Below are positions 1 to 7,816 of a stretch of 64,000 bases of DNA, piece by piece (position 1 is the first letter of the stretch; each line of letters starts with the position of its first letter). The position numbers and the translations under genes were made by a program. The notes beneath the pieces are model-generated. The model saw only the letters and a program-made list of their open reading frames with translations, was not told where the DNA came from and made no database searches. The stretch comes from Cupriavidus malaysiensis (GTDB lineage: Bacteria > Pseudomonadota > Gammaproteobacteria > Burkholderiales > Burkholderiaceae), in NCBI RefSeq assembly GCF_001854325.1, contig NZ_CP017755.1:1426001-1490000 (forward strand). Direction: 5' to 3'.

Positions 1-842
1 GCGGTGTGCTGCCTGCCGCCAAGGTGACACCGGAGATCGCCGCCACGCGCGGCGTGCCGCTGGGGCAGGACTGCGTCTCGCCGGCCCGCCACAGCGAGTT
101 CTCCACGCCGCTGGGCCTGCTGCAGTTCGTCGACCGCCTGCGCGACCTGTCGGGCGGCAAGCCGACCGGCTTCAAGCTCTGCATCGGCCATCCCTGGGAG
201 TTCTTCGGCATCGTCAAGGCCATGCTGGAGAGCGGCATCCTGCCGGACTTCATCGTGGTGGACGGTGCCGAAGGCGGCACCGGCGCGGCGCCGCTCGAGT
301 TCGTCGACCATATCGGCACGCCGCTGCAGGAAGGCCTGCTGCTGGTGCACAACACGCTGCTCGGCGTGAACCTGCGCGACAAGATCCGCATCGGCGCCAG
401 CGGCAAGCTGGTGACGGCCTTCGACGTGGCGCGTACGCTGGCGATCGGCGCCGACTGGTGCAACTCGGCGCGCGGCTTCATGTTCGCGCTGGGCTGCGTG
501 CAGGCGCAGAAGTGCCATACCGACCGCTGCCCGACCGGCGTGGCGACGCAGGATCCGGTGCGCCAGCGCGCCGTGGTGGTGCCCGACAAGGCTGAGCGCG
601 TGGCCAATTTCCACCGGCACACGCTGCATGCGCTGCAGGAACTGCTGCAGGCCGCGGGTTTGCAGCATCCCTCAGACCTGCGCGCACACCATATCGTGCG
701 CAGGGTCTCGGTCAACGAGGTGCGCCTGCTGTCCGACCTGCTGAAGTTCCTGGCGCCGGGCGACCTGCTCAACGGCAACTACCGCTATCAGCTCTACGAA
801 AAGTACTGGCCGATGGCCCGTTCGGACAGCTTCGCGCTGTAG
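1..842 (+). CDS. FMN-binding glutamate synthase family protein, C-terminal part (5' end outside window)
   Basis: This is the 3' end of a gene that enters from the left; the frame is open to base 1, so the GTG at position 6 is internal rather than a start. The product resembles the FMN/3Fe-4S half of the large glutamate synthase subunit (GltB central plus FMN domain). Supporting motifs are the flavin/2-oxoglutarate pocket GAEGGTGAAP and the cysteine cluster GCVQAQKCHTDRCPTG typical of the [3Fe-4S] site, followed by TGVATQ. Family members of this shorter stand-alone type are often annotated as glutamate synthase-like oxidoreductases without a proven substrate; a full gltB role is not supported because no amidotransferase domain is visible. 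It converges with the AraC-type gene, leaving about 50 bp between stop codons and no clear terminator. Confidence 0.85.
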   Translation, partial: GVLPAAKVTPEIAATRGVPLGQDCVSPARHSEFSTPLGLLQFVDRLRDLSGGKPTGFKLCIGHPWEFFGIVKAMLESGILPDFIVVDGAEGGTGAAPLEFVDHIGTPLQEGLLLVHNTLLGVNLRDKIRIGASGKLVTAFDVARTLAIGADWCNSARGFMFALGCVQAQKCHTDRCPTGVATQDPVRQRAVVVPDKAERVANFHRHTLHALQELLQAAGLQHPSDLRAHHIVRRVSVNEVRLLSDLLKFLAPGDLLNGNYRYQLYEKYWPMARSDSFAL

Positions 843-891
843 CGCGACATGGCACGATATGGCGCGACTTAGTGCCCCGGCGAGCCACAGC

Positions 892-1860
892 TCAGGCACC
901 CGGCGCCGGCAGGCGCGCGCGGCCCTGCTGGCGGAAGGCGGTCGGCGTCTGCCCCACGTGCCGCATGAAGAAGCGGGCGAAGTAGGCGGCATCGGTGTAG
1001 CCCAGCGTGGCGGCGATCTGCTTGATGTCGAGGTCGCTGTACAGCAGGTCGCGCTGGGCCTCGACCACCAGCCGCGAGTGGATCAGGCGCAGCGCCGAGC
1101 TGCCCGCCAGCTGCTGGCAGATACGGTTCAGCTGGGTCGGCGTGACCCCGACCGCGGCGGCGTAGTGGGCGACGTCCTGGTGCTGGCGGAAGCCGGCTTC
1201 CAGCAGTTGCTGGAACTGGCGGAAGTGGCGCGCGGTGCGGCCGCCGGCCGGCGCCGTTTCCGCGGCCCCCGCCGCGGCCCGCCGCCGCGCGATGCCGACC
1301 AGTATCAGCGACAGCAGTGCTGCCAGCGCCGCCCCGCGCCAGAGCGAGACGGCGTGTATCTCGGCGCGGAACAGGCCGAGCGCGCCGGCCAGCACGGCAT
1401 CGTCCCCCGCCAGCGGGCCGCCCGGGTTCGCTGAGTCCTCCGTGCCCCCGATCCTGCCCACGCGGTCGTGAAAGGGGCGCGCGAACAGCGGTAGCGCGTC
1501 CGGCACGCCGGCCAGCAGGTTGCGCAGGTAGTGGTCGGTCATGGTGATGACGATGCCGTCCACGTCCGGCGTGAAGCGGAAGCCGTGCACGCAGCGCGGG
1601 GGCACCGCCACCAGGGTGCGCTCCGCCAGCGCCAGCCGTTCCTCGTCGAGCAGGGCCTCGCCGCCGCCATGGTGCACATAGAGGATCTGGAAGAAGCGTT
1701 CGTGCCGGTGCGGCTTGATTTCCCAGTCGTTGACGCGGCTGCGGGCCGGGATCGATTCGAAATGCAGCTGCTCCAGCAGGGGCTCGTTGGAGTTGACCCC
1801 GTAGAGGGAATAGGTCGGTACGGTTTTCATCGCGGCAAGGACGGGCGCCGGGGCCGCCAT
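892..1860 (-). CDS. AraC family transcriptional regulator (PobR/HpaA-like)
   Basis: A 322-residue regulator with an N-terminal cupin-like effector domain (residues about 45-110, with HRHERFFQILYVHHG) and a C-terminal AraC double helix-turn-helix (about 225-320; IKQIAATLGYTDAAYFARFF followed by GQTPTAFR). This architecture is that of AraC-type activators of aromatic-acid pathways such as PobR and HpaA; the effector here is not known. Two starts are possible: the one given, or the internal ATG at 1830 (MKTVPTYSLYG), which fits the usual family N-terminus better. The gene lies 63 bp downstream of the Bug gene on the same strand, so it may be the last gene of the CoA-transferase operon or have its own promoter. 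Confidence 0.85.
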   Translation of the reverse strand: MAAPAPVLAAMKTVPTYSLYGVNSNEPLLEQLHFESIPARSRVNDWEIKPHRHERFFQILYVHHGGGEALLDEERLALAERTLVAVPPRCVHGFRFTPDVDGIVITMTDHYLRNLLAGVPDALPLFARPFHDRVGRIGGTEDSANPGGPLAGDDAVLAGALGLFRAEIHAVSLWRGAALAALLSLILVGIARRRAAAGAAETAPAGGRTARHFRQFQQLLEAGFRQHQDVAHYAAAVGVTPTQLNRICQQLAGSSALRLIHSRLVVEAQRDLLYSDLDIKQIAATLGYTDAAYFARFFMRHVGQTPTAFRQQGRARLPAPGA

Positions 1861-1923
1861 TGTCCCGCCGCGGCAGGGCGCCTGTCTATCGGCTCCGGCC
1901 CGGGGCCTGAGCCCCGGCGGGCT

Positions 1924-2970
1924 TCACTGGTCGGCCCTGGCCCCCGAGCGGCGCACGATCTCGGCCCACTTGCGGCCCTCGGCCTCGGTGTAGCGGGCGA
2001 ATTCCGCCGGCGTGGAGCCGACCGGTTCCGCTCCCATCTCGGCATACTGGCGCTGCACTTCCGGCTGCCGCAGCGCCTGCGCGGCGTTGGTGGCGAGTGT
2101 CTCGACCACCGCCGGCGGCGTGCCGCGCGGCACCCACAGCCCGTACCAGGTGCTGATGTCGAAGCCGGGCAGGCCCGACTCGGCCACGGTCGGCACGTCG
2201 GGCAGCGCGCGGGCGCGCTTGCGGGTGGTGACGGCCACCGCGCGCAGCTTGCCCGACTTGATGAAGGGCATGGCCGACGGCATCGAGTCGAACATCAGCT
2301 GGATCTGTCCGCCCATCAGGTCCGTCAGCGCCGGCGAGCTGCCCTTGTAGGGCACGTGCTGCATCGACACATGCGCGGCCAGCTTGAAGGACTCGCCCGC
2401 GAGTTGCTGCGCCGAGGCGTTGCCGGCCGAGCCGAAGTTGAGGGCGCCGTGCTTCTCCTTGGCCAGCGCGATCAGGTCCTGCACCGTGCGCACCGGCGAA
2501 TCGGCGTTGACGACGAGCACCAGCGGCACCTCGGCGAGCTGGGTGACCGGCACGAAATCGCGGAAGGCGTCGTAGCGCATCCTGGGGTAGATGCTGGGAT
2601 TGATCACATGCAGCGAGGCATTGGCCAGCAGGGTGTAGCCATCCGGGACGGCGCGTGCCACGGCTTCGGCGCCGATCATGCCGCTGGCGCCGGGCTTGTT
2701 GTCGACCACCACGCTCTGCCCGAGCGTGTCGCCCATGCGCACGGCGACCACGCGCGCCAGCAGGTCGGTCGGGCCGCCGGGCGGATAGGGCAGCACCAGG
2801 CGGATGGGCCGTTGCGGATAAGGCTCGGCGGCCGCGGCCGCGGCCGGGCCGGCGCCGAACAGCGCCGCCGCGCCCAGTGCCGCCAGCAGGGCGAAGGCCC
2901 GTGCCGGCGCGCGGCGCCGCGCGCCGGGACGCATGGAGCGGGCGCTCGCGCCCGCGGTCGGTTGTCTCAT
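1924..2970 (-). CDS. Bug/TctC family tripartite tricarboxylate transporter substrate-binding protein
   Basis: A periplasmic solute-binding protein of 348 residues. It has an Arg-rich N-region, a hydrophobic signal segment ending near AAAAAAEP, and then the Bug signature YPQRPIRLVLPYPPGGPTD. Other family motifs are VVDNKPGASG (ligand loop), HVPYKGSSPA and the C-terminal GTPPAVVETL. Bug proteins bind carboxylates in a Venus-flytrap cleft; many work without nearby TctA/TctB membrane genes, and none are seen here. A strong ribosome site (GAGGAGA) sits about 7 bases before the ATG. The gene follows the MDR dehydrogenase by 33 bp in the same direction. Its partners, a CoA-transferase and a dehydrogenase, suggest uptake of an organic acid that is then activated as a CoA thioester (inference). 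Confidence 0.93.
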   Translation of the reverse strand: MRQPTAGASARSMRPGARRRAPARAFALLAALGAAALFGAGPAAAAAAEPYPQRPIRLVLPYPPGGPTDLLARVVAVRMGDTLGQSVVVDNKPGASGMIGAEAVARAVPDGYTLLANASLHVINPSIYPRMRYDAFRDFVPVTQLAEVPLVLVVNADSPVRTVQDLIALAKEKHGALNFGSAGNASAQQLAGESFKLAAHVSMQHVPYKGSSPALTDLMGGQIQLMFDSMPSAMPFIKSGKLRAVAVTTRKRARALPDVPTVAESGLPGFDISTWYGLWVPRGTPPAVVETLATNAAQALRQPEVQRQYAEMGAEPVGSTPAEFARYTEAEGRKWAEIVRRSGARADQ

Positions 2971-3003
2971 GGTGCTGTCTCCTCGTTCTCGTTCGCCCTT
3001 GGG

Positions 3004-4080
3004 CTAGTTCTTCTTCAGGGAATCGTTCGCGGTATCCGGCGGCCCGTCTGCCGCGATCCGCAGCGCGACCTTGCCCACCACCTGCCGCGTCTCGAGCGCG
3101 TGCAGCGCGTCGGCCAGGCCGCCGTGCGGGTACACCTGCGAGACGGTCGGGCGGATCCGGCCCGCGCATGCCCAGTCGAACAGGGTCTGCATCACCGCCT
3201 GCAGCGCGGGGGCGTGGCGGGCACGCTCGTCGGCGGGTGTCCAGCCGATGTAGCGGCCGACGAAGAAGCCGTGCAGCGTCAGGTTCTTCACCAGCAGCAG
3301 GTTGAGCGGCGCCTGCGGGACGCGCCCGCTGGCGAAGCCGATGCTGAGCAGGCGCGCGTTGGCGGCGGCGGCCCGCAAGGCCTGGTCGAACAGGTCGCCG
3401 CCGACCGGGTCGGCCACCACGTCGGCGCCGCGCCCGCCCGTCAGTTGCTTGACCCGGGCGGCGAGATCCTGCGGCGCCACCGCATGAGCGGCGCCGCGCC
3501 GCAGGGCTTCGGCGCGCTTGGCCTCGGTGCTGGCGCAGGCGATCACGGTGGCGCCGAGCTGGTGCGCGATTTCTACCGCCGCCAGCCCGACGCCGGCGCC
3601 GGCGCCGAGCACCAGCACGGTCTCGCCGGCCTGCAGCGCGCAGCGCCATACCAGGCCGCAGTAGGCGGTGCCATAGGAAAGCGGCACTGGCAGCGCCTGC
3701 AGCGCTTCGAGGGCGTCGGGCACCGGATAGACGGTGTATTCGGGCAGCCGCAGCACTTCGCCGAAGCAGCCCCAGTCGGCGATGGCCACCACGCGGTCGC
3801 CCGGACGCAGCCGCGTCACGCCGGCGCCGCAGGAGAGGACGCGGCCGACCGCTTCGGTGCCGGGCACGAAGGGCAGGGGCGGCCGCGTCTGGTAGCGCCC
3901 GGCCACCATCAGGCCGGTGGCGTGGCTGACGCTGGCGTACTCGACCGCCAGCGTGACGGTGTGCGCATCGTCCGCCGGCGGGCGCGCGACCTCGGCCAGT
4001 CGGGTGGATCCGGGCGGGCCGAAGGCTTCGCACAGCACGGCACGCATGGTGTCCGGGCCGATGGCGGCGGCGGGGCTCAT
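3004..4080 (-). CDS. zinc-type MDR / NADPH:quinone oxidoreductase-like dehydrogenase
   Basis: A 358-residue member of the medium-chain dehydrogenase/reductase superfamily. The GroES-like half contains VPGTEAVGRVLSCG and the Rossmann half carries VLVLGAGAGVGLAAVEIA, the nucleotide-binding glycine motif; GGRGADVVADPVGG is also typical of quinone-oxidoreductase-like members. Structural and catalytic zinc cysteines are not evident, so the zinc-free NADPH:quinone oxidoreductase or enoyl-thioester reductase branch is more likely than alcohol dehydrogenase. The ATG overlaps the stop of the upstream CoA-transferase as ATGA, implying translational coupling. A possible later start lies at residue 12 (MRAVLCEAFG), the usual family N-terminus. 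Reduction of an enoyl-CoA made by its neighbour is a reasonable but unproven role. Confidence 0.88.
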   Translation of the reverse strand: MSPAAAIGPDTMRAVLCEAFGPPGSTRLAEVARPPADDAHTVTLAVEYASVSHATGLMVAGRYQTRPPLPFVPGTEAVGRVLSCGAGVTRLRPGDRVVAIADWGCFGEVLRLPEYTVYPVPDALEALQALPVPLSYGTAYCGLVWRCALQAGETVLVLGAGAGVGLAAVEIAHQLGATVIACASTEAKRAEALRRGAAHAVAPQDLAARVKQLTGGRGADVVADPVGGDLFDQALRAAAANARLLSIGFASGRVPQAPLNLLLVKNLTLHGFFVGRYIGWTPADERARHAPALQAVMQTLFDWACAGRIRPTVSQVYPHGGLADALHALETRQVVGKVALRIAADGPPDTANDSLKKN

Positions 4081-5351
4081 GCCAGGTCTCCGTGCGCGGC
4101 GGGCAGCGCCGGCGCCTGCCGCACCACGCCGTCGCGCAGCCAGGCGGCGATCTGTGCCGGGGCGATGCCCGCCTCGCTCAGCACCGCCTCGGTGTGCTCG
4201 CCGATGCGGGGTGCCGCGCCGGCCGGCCGCCGCAGGCCCCGCGCCGGCACGCCGGCGAAAGGCAGGGTGCCCAGGCCCGGCTGCGCAAGCGGCTGGAAGC
4301 TGCCCTGCTGCGCTGCCTGGGGGTGGTCCAGGACCTGGTGGTAGTCGCGCACCGGCGCGTGCAGCACGTCATGCGCCTGCAGCACGCGCTGCCAGTGCGC
4401 GGTGTCGTGGCGGGCCAGGCAGTCGGCCACCGCGGCATGCAGCCATGGCGCGTGCGCCATGCGTGCGGCGTTGTCGGCGAAGCGTGCATCCTGCAGCCAT
4501 TCCGGCCGCTCCAGCGCCTGGCACAGGCGGCTGAACTGGGCATTGTTGAGCGCCAGCACGCTGAGGCTGCCGTCGCGTGTGGCGAACACCCCATTGGGGG
4601 CGCTGACGGGCCCGGCGGCGACCGCGCCCTGGATCGCGTACTCAAGGATATTGTTGGCCTGCAGGGCGCAGCAGGCGTCGAACAGGCTCAGCTCGACATG
4701 CGCGCCGGATGGCGCTCCTTGCGGAGCCGGCATGGCTTCACGCCGGAAGCGGCGGCACAGCGCGGCCGCGGCCGCCTGCGCGGCGTACAGGCCGGTGGCG
4801 GCATCGGCCAGCAGCATGCCGACGCGGCGCGGGGTGCCGTCCGCGCCGCGGTTGGTGAACATCAGGCCGCTGTCGGCCTGCATCACCGAGTCGGAGGCGG
4901 GGTGGTCCGCGTAGGGGCCGTCGGCGCCGTAGCCGCTGATCGACACATAGACCAGGGCCGGCTGCTCCGCCGCCAGGTCCGCGTAGCCCACCCCCAGCCG
5001 CGTGGCCACCTGCGGGCGGAAGTTCTGCACCACGACGTCAGCCTGGCGCGCCAGCGTGCGCAGCAGGCGCCGTCCATCCGGGGTGGCGGCATCGATGCAG
5101 ACGCCGCGCTTGCCGCCGTTGTAGGCGATGGCCAGCGCGCTCAGCTCGCCGCGTACCACGCCGACATGGCGCCCCCAGTCGCCGGAGGGCGGGTCCACCT
5201 TGATCACCTCGGCGCCCTGCTGCCACAGGATGTGCGCGCAGTAGGGGCCGGCGATGCCCTGGCTGATGTCGAGCACGCGCAGGCCGGCGAAGGGCAGCTC
5301 GGAGGCGGCGGGCGGGGAAGGGAACGCGCGGGATGCAGCAGGGGTTGCCAT
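4077..5351 (-). CDS. CaiB/BaiF family (class III) CoA-transferase
   Basis: A 424-residue class III CoA-transferase. The N-terminus (LPFAGLRVLDISQGIAGPYC), the motif GAEVIKVDPPSGDWGR, YNGGKRGVCID and DVVVQNFRP are hallmarks of formyl-CoA transferase, CaiB and succinyl-CoA-dependent relatives. The conserved catalytic Asp is expected near residue 160-180, in the GYGADGPYADHPASD region. The enzyme transfers CoA between carboxylic acids; the donor and acceptor cannot be read from sequence. It is the first gene of a leftward operon (CoA-transferase, MDR dehydrogenase, Bug protein, perhaps the AraC regulator) and is divergent from a LysR regulator that starts 88 bp away, the classic layout of a LysR-controlled catabolic operon. 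Confidence 0.92.
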   Translation of the reverse strand: MATPAASRAFPSPPAASELPFAGLRVLDISQGIAGPYCAHILWQQGAEVIKVDPPSGDWGRHVGVVRGELSALAIAYNGGKRGVCIDAATPDGRRLLRTLARQADVVVQNFRPQVATRLGVGYADLAAEQPALVYVSISGYGADGPYADHPASDSVMQADSGLMFTNRGADGTPRRVGMLLADAATGLYAAQAAAAALCRRFRREAMPAPQGAPSGAHVELSLFDACCALQANNILEYAIQGAVAAGPVSAPNGVFATRDGSLSVLALNNAQFSRLCQALERPEWLQDARFADNAARMAHAPWLHAAVADCLARHDTAHWQRVLQAHDVLHAPVRDYHQVLDHPQAAQQGSFQPLAQPGLGTLPFAGVPARGLRRPAGAAPRIGEHTEAVLSEAGIAPAQIAAWLRDGVVRQAPALPAAHGDLA

Positions 5352-5439
5352 CTCGGAATCAGGGAAGCGGACGATGGCTTATGCTAGGCGGCGCGCCTGC
5401 TTCGAACAATCTGCCGACCTGTGCCAGCCGTGTTGACTG

Positions 5440-6387
5440 ATGATTGACAATTCCCTCGACCTCAACCTCATCCGCCTCTTCGTCACGCTGGTCGAGGCCC
5501 GTACCCTGACGGCGGCGGCCGCGCGCAGCGGCATGACGCGCTCCAATGTCTCGCGGCGCCTGAAGTTGCTGGAGCAGCAGCTCGGCGCGCAGTTGATGCG
5601 GCGCACCACGCGCCATGTGGAACCGACCGAAGCCGGCAGGCTGCTCTATGCCCATGGGGTACGCATGCTGGACGAACTGCAGGCGGCGGGTGCGTCGATC
5701 GACAGCCTGGGGCAGACCGTGCGCGGCGACGTGCGTATCCGCCTGCCGACCGGGCTGGGCCATCTCTACCTGGCGCAGGTGCTGCTGGACTTCGCGCAGC
5801 AGTATCCGGCCATCTCATTGCGGGTGCTGATCAACGACTTCATCGGTGACCTGATCCCGGCGGAAGTCGACGTGGCGCTCAAGATCACCTCCACGCCGCC
5901 CGAGGACCACGTGGCGCGTCGCATCGGTGCCGTGCGCTGGTGCCTGTGCGCCACGCCGGCCTACCTGGCGCGGCGGGGCGCGCCTGCGGGCCCCGCCGAA
6001 CTGCCGGGCTGCGCGCTGATCGCGCCGGCCTCGCTGGGCCGCCGCTTCGATCTCAAGCTGACCGCGGCCGGCGAGCCGCAGGTGCTGCGGGTGTCGCCGC
6101 GCATCCAGTCGGGCGACTATCCCTTCCTGCGCGAGGCGGTGCTGGCGGGCCTGGGCGTGGCGCTGCTGCCGCGCTATGCGGTCTGGCAGCAGATCGGCCG
6201 TGGCGAACTGGAGGAGGTCTTGCCCGGCCACGAGCCGGAAGGCGTGGGCGACAGCATCTATATGCTGACCGCGCCCAACCGTTTTCCGACGCTGGCCACG
6301 CGTACCCTGATGGATTTCATCCGCGCGCGCCTGCAGGGGCAGGAAGCCGTGTGGGAGGGCATGCCGGCACACACGGTGCCGGCATGA
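5440..6387 (+). CDS. LysR family transcriptional regulator, divergent from the CoA-transferase operon
   Basis: A 315-residue LysR-type regulator. The winged helix-turn-helix is at residues about 5-65 (LNLIRLFVTLVEARTLTAAAARSGMTRSNVSRRLKLLEQQ). A periplasmic-binding-protein-like effector domain follows, with the LysR hallmark DVALKI. It is transcribed away from the CoA-transferase gene across an 88-bp gap that contains the palindrome TTCGAA (around 5401) and a possible rightward -10 element TATGCT (5380-5385). LysR proteins commonly control the divergent operon and themselves, so control of the acid-CoA operon is likely; the inducer is unknown. The gene converges on kdgD with about 95 bp between them. 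Confidence 0.92.
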   Translation: MIDNSLDLNLIRLFVTLVEARTLTAAAARSGMTRSNVSRRLKLLEQQLGAQLMRRTTRHVEPTEAGRLLYAHGVRMLDELQAAGASIDSLGQTVRGDVRIRLPTGLGHLYLAQVLLDFAQQYPAISLRVLINDFIGDLIPAEVDVALKITSTPPEDHVARRIGAVRWCLCATPAYLARRGAPAGPAELPGCALIAPASLGRRFDLKLTAAGEPQVLRVSPRIQSGDYPFLREAVLAGLGVALLPRYAVWQQIGRGELEEVLPGHEPEGVGDSIYMLTAPNRFPTLATRTLMDFIRARLQGQEAVWEGMPAHTVPA

Positions 6388-6481
6388 CGCCGCGCCGCGC
6401 CGGAACCTCTGGCGGCGGCGCGGGGGCGGGTCGTGCATCGCCGCCCGCGGGCCGCGACGCACAAGGGGAGGGGGTGGTGTC

Positions 6482-7396
6482 TTACTGCGGTCCGAGCTTG
6501 CGGATCAGCGCGTCGAGCTGTTCGAGCTCCTGGGCGTCCAGGTCGGTCAGCGGCGCGCGCACCGGGCCGGCGTCGTGGCCGACCAGCTTGGCGCCGGCCT
6601 TGACGATGCTCACCGCATAGCCTGCGCGGCGGTTGCGGATCTCCAGGTAGGGCAGGAAGAACTCGTCGAGCAGCTTGCCCACGGTGGCGTGGTCGTCGGC
6701 GGCGATGGCGCGATAGAAGTCCATCGCCGTCTTCGGGATGAAGTTGAACACCGCCGAGGAGTACACCGGCACGCCCAGCGCCTTGTAGGCGGCGGCGTAG
6801 ACTTCGGCGGTCGGCAGGCCGCCCAGGTAGGACAGGCGGTCGCCCAGGCGGCGGCGGATGCGCACCATGTTCTCGATCTCGCCCACGCCATCCTTGAAGC
6901 CGATCAGGTTGGGGCAGCGATCCGCGAGCCGTTCCAGCATGTCGGCGGTCAGGCGCGAGTTGGCGCGGTTATAGACGATCACGCCGATATCGATGGCCTT
7001 GCAGACTTCCTCGACGTGGGCGGCGATACCGGCCTCGCACGCTTCGGTCAGGTAGTGCGGCATCAGCAGCACGCCCTTGGCGCCCAGGCGCTGGGCTTCC
7101 TTGGCGTAGGCGATGGCGGTGCGGGTGGGGCCGCCGGCGCCGGCCAGGATGGGCACCTTGCCCGCGCAGGTCTCGACCGCGGTGCGGATGACGTTGGCGT
7201 AGTCATCCGGCGTCAGCGAGAAGAACTCGCCGGTGCCGCCGGCCGCGAACAGGGCAGTCGCACCGTAGGGGGCCAGCCATTCGAGCCGCTCGACATAGGT
7301 GTCGGGGCGGAAGTTGCCCTGGGCATCGAAGTCGGTGACGGGGAAGGAGAGCAGGCCTTCGGAGACGATCTGCTTCAGTTCTTGCGGTGTGGTCAT
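6482..7396 (-). CDS. kdgD: 5-dehydro-4-deoxyglucarate dehydratase
   Basis: A 304-residue (beta/alpha)8 enzyme of the DHDPS/NAL superfamily. KdgD dehydrates and decarboxylates 5-dehydro-4-deoxy-D-glucarate to 2,5-dioxopentanoate (alpha-ketoglutarate semialdehyde) in aldarate catabolism. The visible signature is [16 protein letters not shown], the Schiff-base lysine K168 within [14 protein letters not shown], and the catalytic tyrosine in VIVYNRANS (Y152); length matches the family. It is divergent from galactarate dehydratase garD, whose product is its substrate, so the two form a two-step route. An operator-like palindrome at 7456-7475 lies about 60 bp upstream of the start codon. Other DHDPS-family functions are possible, but the genomic pairing with garD makes KdgD by far the best reading. 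Confidence 0.95.
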   Translation of the reverse strand: MTTPQELKQIVSEGLLSFPVTDFDAQGNFRPDTYVERLEWLAPYGATALFAAGGTGEFFSLTPDDYANVIRTAVETCAGKVPILAGAGGPTRTAIAYAKEAQRLGAKGVLLMPHYLTEACEAGIAAHVEEVCKAIDIGVIVYNRANSRLTADMLERLADRCPNLIGFKDGVGEIENMVRIRRRLGDRLSYLGGLPTAEVYAAAYKALGVPVYSSAVFNFIPKTAMDFYRAIAADDHATVGKLLDEFFLPYLEIRNRRAGYAVSIVKAGAKLVGHDAGPVRAPLTDLDAQELEQLDALIRKLGPQ

Positions 7397-7455
7397 GGGC
7401 TTGCGTCCGGTTGGCCTCGCGGGGAGGCGTTGCAGGTGGCGATTGTTTGCTATTT

Positions 7456-7475
7456 GTTATACGTCATCGTACAAC
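7456..7475. promoter_or_regulatory. operator-like palindrome upstream of kdgD
   Basis: The sequence is GTTATACG-TCAT-CGTACAAC, an inverted repeat with one mismatch between 8-bp arms. It resembles the GTnnTAC-type palindromes bound by FadR-subfamily GntR regulators that often control aldarate genes. No GntR gene is present in this window, so the binding protein is inferred. Its spacing and arm pattern match the site at 7699-7718. Confidence 0.5.
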
Positions 7476-7688
7476 TAGACGGCGCCTGGTGCAAGCCGTC
7501 CGGGGGGAAAGGGCCTCAGGGGAAACACGGGGAGGGACGGGCAGCCGTCGCGGCCAGCGATCCCGCGGCGCTCCCGTCCGTGATGGACAGCGTTCCCGGG
7601 CGGCTCGCGCCGGCGGCGGCACGGGCGATGGGAAAGGATGCGGCTGTCGCTAGGGTAAACACCGAGGTGGTGCTGCGAATCGTCTCCC

Positions 7689-7694
7689 TATAAT
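7689..7694 (+). promoter_or_regulatory. -10 box (TATAAT) of the garD promoter
   Basis: A perfect TATAAT hexamer precedes garD; transcription would begin near 7701. No good -35 match is visible 16-18 bp upstream (a GGTGGT-like sequence), so the promoter may need an activator. The palindrome starting 5 bp downstream would overlap the start site, which suits repression. Confidence 0.5.
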
Positions 7695-7698
7695 CCAG

Positions 7699-7718
7699 GT
7701 CATATGATGACATATCAC
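7699..7718. promoter_or_regulatory. operator-like palindrome overlapping the garD transcription start
   Basis: The sequence is GTCATATG-ATGA-CATATCAC, 8-bp arms with one mismatch and a 4-bp centre, the same architecture as the site near kdgD (GTyrTAyG-N4-CrTAyrAC shared pattern). It lies directly downstream of the TATAAT, where a bound repressor would block initiation. A shared regulator for kdgD and garD is inferred. Confidence 0.55.
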
Positions 7719-7816
7719 GATAAGCCGGCCATCTGCTTTTCCGATCGCCGCTGTGAGGAGACCCGATCGGATACGCGCCTGAGGACGACAGCCAGGATCA
7801 ACCAGCCCGGTGCCGG

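Larger units (their letters stand above)
7397..7816. promoter_or_regulatory. kdgD-garD divergent control region
   Basis: This 420-bp gene-free stretch carries the promoters of both aldarate genes. It contains two 20-bp palindromes of the same design (7456-7475 and 7699-7718) and a perfect TATAAT at 7689-7694 directed toward garD. Its central portion is unremarkable GC-rich sequence; no small gene is convincing. Confidence 0.6.

Noticed and set aside
1531..4344. 937-codon rightward open frame over the Bug and MDR genes
   Set aside because: Shadow composition only; the minus strand carries two complete families with signal peptide and Rossmann motifs.
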